Source: Methanoregula sp.
Lineage (GTDB): Archaea; Halobacteriota; Methanomicrobia; Methanomicrobiales; Methanospirillaceae
NCBI GenBank assembly: GCA_028705545.1
Contig: JAQWDG010000004.1
Span: forward strand, 3,667-13,124
Direction of reading: 5' to 3'
DNA: 9,458 nucleotides
The position numbers and the translations under genes were made by a program. Below the pieces are notes generated by a model, which saw nothing but the letters and a program-made list of their open reading frames with translations, ran no database searches and was not told the DNA's origin. Numbering within the stretch: the stretch's first letter is position 1; each line of letters starts with the position of its first letter. Positions 5,378 to 9,458 of the stretch are shown in pieces.

Positions 5378-5402
5378 TACTATTGTTTCCTGCATTATAG
5401 TA
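5378..5402. repeat. Inverted repeat in the prs-lonB divergent region
   Basis: TACTAT at 5378-5383 and ATAGTA at 5397-5402 are perfect inverted copies separated by 13 bases, about 1.8 helical turns centre to centre. It sits where the prs promoter is expected, so it could be an operator. At 6 bp per arm in AT-rich DNA, chance is possible. Confidence 0.3.
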
Positions 5403-5403
5403 G
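5394..5403 (-). promoter_or_regulatory. Possible prs TATA box
   Basis: Read on the minus strand this is CTACTATAAT, followed about 70 bases later by the prs ATG. It would give a leader near 45-50 bases. The consensus match is only moderate. Confidence 0.3.
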
Positions 5404-5477
5404 ATTTTTGCATGAAACTCCGGGCAGTTCCGGCCGGCTTTTGCATACGCTACAAACTACTTAAACTATCATGCGTC

Positions 5478-5487
5478 AAAATATATG
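5478..5487 (+). promoter_or_regulatory. Probable TATA box of the lonB-tldD-tldE operon
   Basis: AAAATATATG is the strongest TATA-like stretch upstream of lonB. A start near 5508-5512 would leave a leader of about 30 bases containing the GTGAGGA site. A weaker candidate, CTTAAACTAT, lies at 5460-5469. Confidence 0.5.
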
Positions 5488-5522
5488 GAAAATCCACGTA
5501 TACTGACACTCCACGGTTAGTA

Positions 5523-5529
5523 GTGAGGA
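5523..5529 (+). promoter_or_regulatory. lonB ribosome binding site
   Basis: GTGAGGA lies nine bases before the ATG at 5539 and fixes that start, which keeps the unusual Ala/Pro-rich N-terminus in the protein. Confidence 0.6.
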
Positions 5530-5538
5530 AAATCTTCA

Positions 5539-7524
5539 ATGGAAAACGCTGATCAAACAGTACCGGTGCAGGACGAGAAGGCTGTTGTGAGCCCGGCACC
5601 GGAGCCTGCGACAGGGCAGGCAGCCGCAGCACCTGAAGCGGCACAGCCGGCAGCACCGGTGGTCGAAGGGGCATCCTCCCAGATCGAGGTCCCGGCAAAA
5701 CTGATCGACCAGGTCATCGGCCAGGAGCGTGCGGTCGAAGTCATCAAAAAGGCCGCCACGCAGCGCCGGCATGTCATGATGATAGGGAGCCCGGGCACGG
5801 GTAAGTCGATGCTCGCGAAAGCCATGGCCCAGCTCCTGCCAAAAGAGGAACTCCAGGACATCCTGGTCTATCCGAACTCGGACGATTCCAACAACCCGAT
5901 CATCCGGACCGTTGCCGCAGGCCGGGGCAAGCAGATCGTTGCCGCCCACAAGGCCGAGGCAAAAAAGAAGATCCAGTTCCGGAACACGCTGCTGTTGATC
6001 CTCATCATCGGTATCATCGGGTACGCGTTCATCACCTACCAGTGGCTGATGGGTGTCATCGCCGCCGCCTTTGTTTTCCTTGCCCTGCGCTACACCACGC
6101 CCCGCGAGGAAGCGATGGTGCCAAAGCTCCTCGTTTCAAACGATGCAAAGAGCGCCGCGCCCTTCATTGACGGGACCGGGTCCCACGCGGGAGCGCTCCT
6201 TGGCGATGTCCGGCACGACCCGTTCCAGAGCGGCGGACTCGAGACCCCGGCGCACGACCGGGTCGAGGCAGGCGCCATCCACCGCTCGAACGGCGGCGTC
6301 CTCTTCATCGACGAGATCAATACGCTCGACCCCCACTCGCAGCAGAATCTCTTAACGGCACTCCAGGAGGGGGAGTTCCCCATCACCGGCCAGAGCGAGC
6401 GTTCGAGCGGCGCCATGGTCCGGACCGAGCCGGTCCCCTGCAAGTTCGTGATGGTCGCGGCCGGCAACCTCGATGCGATCCAGGGTATGCACCCGGCGCT
6501 CCGTTCCCGTATCCGCGGGTACGGCTACGAGGTCTACATGGCCGACAGCATGGAGGATACGCCCGAGAACCGGGAGAAGTACGTCCGCTTCATCGCCCAG
6601 GAAGTCAAAAACGACGGCAAGATCCCGCACTTCGACAAGAGCGCGATCGACGAGATCATCCGCGAGGCGCAGCGGCGCTCGAACCGGAAAGGGCACCTGA
6701 CCTTAAAGCTCCGTGACATGGGCGGGCTTATCCGGGTTGCGGGAGATATCGCGAGGCAGGAAGGGGCGGCGCTGACCACAGCGGCACACGTCATGACCGC
6801 CAAAAAGACCGCCCGCTCCATCGAAGACCAGGTCTCGGACGAAGTGACCCGGCACCTCCGCGAGTACGAGATGGCCGTTGTCGAAGGCACCCGGGTAGGA
6901 CGGGTGAACGGGCTTGCCGTTACCGGCAGCGATGCCGGCTCGGTCCTTCCGATCATGGCGGAAGTCACCCCGGCAATCGGGAAGGCCGGCGGTGAAGTGA
7001 TCGCAACGGGCCTGTTAAAGGAGATCGCCCAGGAATCGATCAAGAACGTCAGCGCGATCCTAAAGAAATTCACCGGCAGGGATGTGAAAAACATCGATAT
7101 CCACATCCAGTTCATCGGCACCTACATGGGTGTCGAGGGTGACTCTGCGTCCGTCAGCGTTGCAACGGCTGTCATCAGCGCAATCGAGGGGATCCCGGTC
7201 CGGCAGGACCTTGCCATGACCGGCTCCCTCTCGGTGCGGGGCGACGTGCTCCCGGTCGGCGGCGTAACCTACAAGATCGAGGCGGCAGTAAAGGCCGGCA
7301 TCAAGACCGTGCTCATCCCGCGGATGAACATCAACGATGTGTTGATCGAGGAGCAGTACAAGCCCCTCGTCAAGATCATCCCGGTCGATAGGATCGACGA
7401 GGTGCTCAAGTACGCCCTTGTCCCGGAGAACATGGACGGCTTCCTCGCCAAACTTAAGCAGATGACCGCACGGTCGACAGCAATCTTTGCCGAGGCGCCG
7501 TCAATCAATAAAACGGCAGCATGA
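5539..7524 (+). CDS. lonB: Membrane-anchored archaeal Lon protease (LonB)
   Basis: This 661-residue protein is an ATP-driven protease that degrades unfolded and regulatory proteins at the inner face of the membrane. Residues 1-47 are an Ala/Pro/Glu-rich, probably disordered extension. The AAA+ domain has Walker A GSPGTGKS at 83-90, Walker B LFIDEIN at 255-261, and the sensor region VAAGNLDAI. Inserted between Walker A and Walker B are two membrane helices, about 150-167 and 169-185, the hallmark of LonB. The C-terminal protease domain has the Ser-Lys pair: Ser536 in EGDSAS and Lys579 in GGVTYKIEAA, 43 residues apart as in other Lon proteases. No key residue is missing. It is first in an operon: its TGA overlaps the tldD ATG by four bases (ATGA), so the two are translationally coupled. 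It is transcribed divergently from prs. Confidence 0.96.
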   Translation: MENADQTVPVQDEKAVVSPAPEPATGQAAAAPEAAQPAAPVVEGASSQIEVPAKLIDQVIGQERAVEVIKKAATQRRHVMMIGSPGTGKSMLAKAMAQLLPKEELQDILVYPNSDDSNNPIIRTVAAGRGKQIVAAHKAEAKKKIQFRNTLLLILIIGIIGYAFITYQWLMGVIAAAFVFLALRYTTPREEAMVPKLLVSNDAKSAAPFIDGTGSHAGALLGDVRHDPFQSGGLETPAHDRVEAGAIHRSNGGVLFIDEINTLDPHSQQNLLTALQEGEFPITGQSERSSGAMVRTEPVPCKFVMVAAGNLDAIQGMHPALRSRIRGYGYEVYMADSMEDTPENREKYVRFIAQEVKNDGKIPHFDKSAIDEIIREAQRRSNRKGHLTLKLRDMGGLIRVAGDIARQEGAALTTAAHVMTAKKTARSIEDQVSDEVTRHLREYEMAVVEGTRVGRVNGLAVTGSDAGSVLPIMAEVTPAIGKAGGEVIATGLLKEIAQESIKNVSAILKKFTGRDVKNIDIHIQFIGTYMGVEGDSASVSVATAVISAIEGIPVRQDLAMTGSLSVRGDVLPVGGVTYKIEAAVKAGIKTVLIPRMNINDVLIEEQYKPLVKIIPVDRIDEVLKYALVPENMDGFLAKLKQMTARSTAIFAEAPSINKTAA

Positions 7525-8861
7525 CCGAGACACCCGGTGTCCGGTATTACGATGTCCGGCAGGTAACGGGCGAGACCACCCATATCGATATCGACAAGGG
7601 TGTCGTCGAGTCTGCCGGTGTCTCGTTTTTTTCCAAAGCGGTTGTCCGGGTCCTCGGGCCGAAAGGCTGGGGGATCCTCGAGACCGACCGGCCCGAAGAA
7701 CTTTCGGGGAAAAAATTCGAAACACTTCTTGCATCGGCCCTGCGCCTCGCGCAGCTGACCGGCGATTCCGTCAGCCTCGCCGATGCTCCCCGCACGATCC
7801 TTGCGGTGCCCAAAGTAAAGGAGGACTGCCGGGATATCGACCTTGAAGAGAAAGCCTCTCTGCTCGGCGCAATCGAGAAGGCGGCAGACCTGCCGCAGAT
7901 TTCGAGCCGGCGGGCAAATTACCTCGAACGGATCGAGACCGTCCGGTTCCGGGACAGCTCCGGCTGCGAGTATTCGTTTGAGTCCTGCCGTTCGGGGTTC
8001 TCCGTGATTGCCGTTGCGTCAAAAAACGGGGACAGCCAGATGGCCTACGAGCCCGAGCGGACGATCCACGGCTTCAACCTCCGGCACAAGGAAGAGGCGG
8101 GGCGCAAGGCAGCAGAGCTGGCGCTTGCCCTTCTCGATGCAAAAGCCGCCAAAGGCGGGATCATGAATGCCGTCCTCGATCCGGAGCTTGCCGGGGTCCT
8201 TGCGCACGAGGCAGTCGGCCATGCCTGCGAAGGGGATCTCGTGGAGGAAGGCAATTCCGTCCTTAAGGGACGCACCGGCGAACAGATCGGCGACTCGCGG
8301 CTGACGATCGTGGACGACCCGTCGCTTCACGAGTTCGGCTTCGAGCCGGTCGATGCCGAAGGCGTTGCCGTGGGCCGGACCGAGCTCATTAAAAACGGCC
8401 GGGTAAACGCATTCATCCACAACCGCGGAACGCTTGCCGCGGTGGGCCACGGCGTAGCCGGCCACGCCCGCGCCATGCCCGGCGAACCGCCGCTCGTGCG
8501 GATGAGCAACACGTTTGTCGAGGCCGGCGATGCATCGGACGACGAGATCTTCTCCGAATGCAAAAACGGGATCTTCCTTGCCGGCACCCGGGGCGGCCAG
8601 GTAGATACGGGCCGGGGAGTCTTCCAGTTCAACGCGGAGTACGGTTACCTCATAGAGAACGGCGAGAAGACGCAGATGGTGCGGGATGTCTCCCTCTCGG
8701 GCGAGATCCTAAAGACACTTCACGGGGTTGCCCTGTGCGGGAAGAATCGGGAGATGCATGCGGGATACTGCGGGAAAGGCGGGCAGAGCGTACCGGTGAG
8801 CGACGGGGCGCCGCTTGTTTTCCTGCAAAATGCGGTGGTGGGCGGCAGTGGCGTGGATTGA
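7521..8861 (+). CDS. tldD: TldD family metalloprotease
   Basis: In this 446-residue protein the zinc-binding motif HEAVGH is at 229-234 within the family signature HEAVGHACEGD, with Glu230 as the catalytic base. The C-terminal CGKGGQSVPVSDGAP region supplies Cys417, matching the Cys that completes the metal site in bacterial TldD. In Escherichia coli TldD works with TldE (PmbA) as a heterodimer that digests unfolded peptides and matures microcin B17; only TldD carries the metal. The start ATG at 7521 overlaps the lonB stop (ATGA), and no separate ribosome binding site is visible, so it relies on coupling. The next gene, tldE, starts 14 bases before this stop. A role in finishing peptides released by LonB is inference from gene order. 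Confidence 0.95.
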   Translation: MTETPGVRYYDVRQVTGETTHIDIDKGVVESAGVSFFSKAVVRVLGPKGWGILETDRPEELSGKKFETLLASALRLAQLTGDSVSLADAPRTILAVPKVKEDCRDIDLEEKASLLGAIEKAADLPQISSRRANYLERIETVRFRDSSGCEYSFESCRSGFSVIAVASKNGDSQMAYEPERTIHGFNLRHKEEAGRKAAELALALLDAKAAKGGIMNAVLDPELAGVLAHEAVGHACEGDLVEEGNSVLKGRTGEQIGDSRLTIVDDPSLHEFGFEPVDAEGVAVGRTELIKNGRVNAFIHNRGTLAAVGHGVAGHARAMPGEPPLVRMSNTFVEAGDASDDEIFSECKNGIFLAGTRGGQVDTGRGVFQFNAEYGYLIENGEKTQMVRDVSLSGEILKTLHGVALCGKNREMHAGYCGKGGQSVPVSDGAPLVFLQNAVVGGSGVD

Positions 8862-9458
8862 GGAGCTTTTACAGGCCGGAAAAGCAAAAGCGGACGAAGT
8901 CGAGGTCTACCTGGTAAGCGGCACCTCCGTATCGGCGGATCTCAAAAAGACCAGCATCAGCCTTTGTACGTCGGCAATCGAGAGCGGGATCGGCATCCGC
9001 ACGATAAAAGATGACCGGATCGGGATATCGAGTACGAACGATCCCGGCCAGTGGAAGACCTGCCTCGATGCCGCGATCGCGAGCGGACGGCTCGCCACAC
9101 CGGGCGAATGGCACGGTCTCCCGGAACCGGCCGATATCCCCAAGACCGATCTGACCTTCGATCCCGGGCTGGAAGTCGGCCCCGGGATCGCGGAAAAGCT
9201 CGTACACGAGATGCTCGAAGGGGCGGCCCGGCACCCGCGGGCAGCCGTCACCTCCGGGGGAGCCGGGGTTACGTACGGCGAGGTTACGATCGCAAACAGC
9301 CACGGGGTCCGGTACACCTCGCGCCAGACCGAGGTCTCGGCAGCGCTCGATGCGGTCTCCGGCCAGTCCACGGGTTACGAGTTCGATGCGGCCGGATCGG
9401 CCGAAGGGATCGATGCCCGCCGGATCGGGGAACGGGCGGCATCGCTTGCCGAGCGGTC
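8848..9458 (+). CDS. tldE: TldE/PmbA family protein, 5' part (continues beyond window)
   Basis: The frame is open from GTG 8848 to the window end, 203 complete codons. It begins MAWIEELLQAGKAKADEVEV, then has a segment with SISLCTSAIESGIGIRTI, typical of the PmbA N-terminal domain. Further on it has VTIANSHGVRYTS, the family's conserved Asn-Ser-x-Gly turn. No HExxxH appears, as expected for the non-metal partner, although the C-terminal half is not visible. GTG 8848 is chosen because GGTGGT sits eight bases before it. An in-frame ATG at 8830 would add six residues without a good binding site. The start overlaps the tldD end by 14 bases, so lonB, tldD and tldE are one transcription unit. It would pair with TldD as a heterodimer. 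Confidence 0.88.
   Translation, partial: MAWIEELLQAGKAKADEVEVYLVSGTSVSADLKKTSISLCTSAIESGIGIRTIKDDRIGISSTNDPGQWKTCLDAAIASGRLATPGEWHGLPEPADIPKTDLTFDPGLEVGPGIAEKLVHEMLEGAARHPRAAVTSGGAGVTYGEVTIANSHGVRYTSRQTEVSAALDAVSGQSTGYEFDAAGSAEGIDARRIGERAASLAER

Noticed and set aside
6534..7121. Open frame of 195 codons on the minus strand within lonB
   Set aside because: It lies wholly opposite the conserved AAA+ and protease domains of LonB and has shadow composition.
7487..7846. Alternative-frame plus-strand open frame across the lonB-tldD junction
   Set aside because: It is Arg/Pro/Cys-rich out-of-frame translation of two genes whose own frames are fully conserved.
8869..9371. Two overlapping minus-strand open frames near the window end
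   Set aside because: The plus strand encodes the TldE N-terminal half with clear family motifs, coupled to tldD. The minus-strand frames are its shadows.
1..9458. Search for CRISPR arrays, insertion sequences, attachment sites or a replication origin
   Set aside because: No regularly spaced repeats, transposase motifs, terminal inverted repeats, or origin-like repeat clusters were seen. The only direct repeats are the short ones listed.

Overview
This window looks like chromosomal DNA of a GC-rich methanogenic archaeon. The most likely group is the order Methanomicrobiales, perhaps a Methanoregula- or Methanosphaerula-like genome. That placement is inference. It rests on a group II chaperonin (thermosome), an archaeal Nob1, a short archaeal-type PRPP synthetase, a GfcR-type HTH-phosphoribosyltransferase regulator, a membrane-anchored LonB, a tRNA gene without an encoded CCA, and AT-rich TATA-type promoters in otherwise GC-rich DNA. 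I see no mobile element, CRISPR array, rRNA or clear sign of recent transfer.

Layout. (1) Positions 1-954, plus strand: the 3' end of an unidentified gene, then a secreted lipoprotein of the type 1 copper (cupredoxin) family. A 72-residue two-helix membrane protein starts within the cupredoxin stop codon and carries a His-x13-His pair in its second helix. A hairpin at 962-993 separates these genes from a convergent 67-residue membrane protein on the minus strand (1018-1221). (2) Positions 1222-1665: non-coding DNA with small hairpins, a tRNA-Ser(CGA) gene on the minus strand, and the thermosome terminator. (3) Positions 1666-3264, minus: the thermosome subunit, with a good TATA box flanked by an exact 11-bp direct repeat. 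(4) Positions 3350-5322, minus: prs, nob1 and gfcR in transcription order, linking PRPP synthesis, small-subunit rRNA 3'-end maturation and a putatively PRPP-binding regulator. (5) Positions 5539-9458, plus, divergent from prs: lonB, tldD and the 5' part of tldE (pmbA), with overlapping ends. This is a compact proteolysis operon that runs off the window.

How the genes fit together. The lonB-tldD-tldE operon can be read as a degradation route: LonB makes peptides at the membrane and the TldD/TldE heterodimer trims or processes peptides. The thermosome nearby is a second protein-quality-control gene with its own promoter. prs-nob1-gfcR is a housekeeping cluster in which the PRPP maker sits beside a regulator with a PRPP-binding fold. 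The most unusual part is the cupredoxin plus mini membrane protein pair. It resembles a very small outward-facing electron-transfer unit, made of a copper protein and a possible haem-binding helix hairpin, in an organism expected to be a strict anaerobe. Its function is not established by the sequence.
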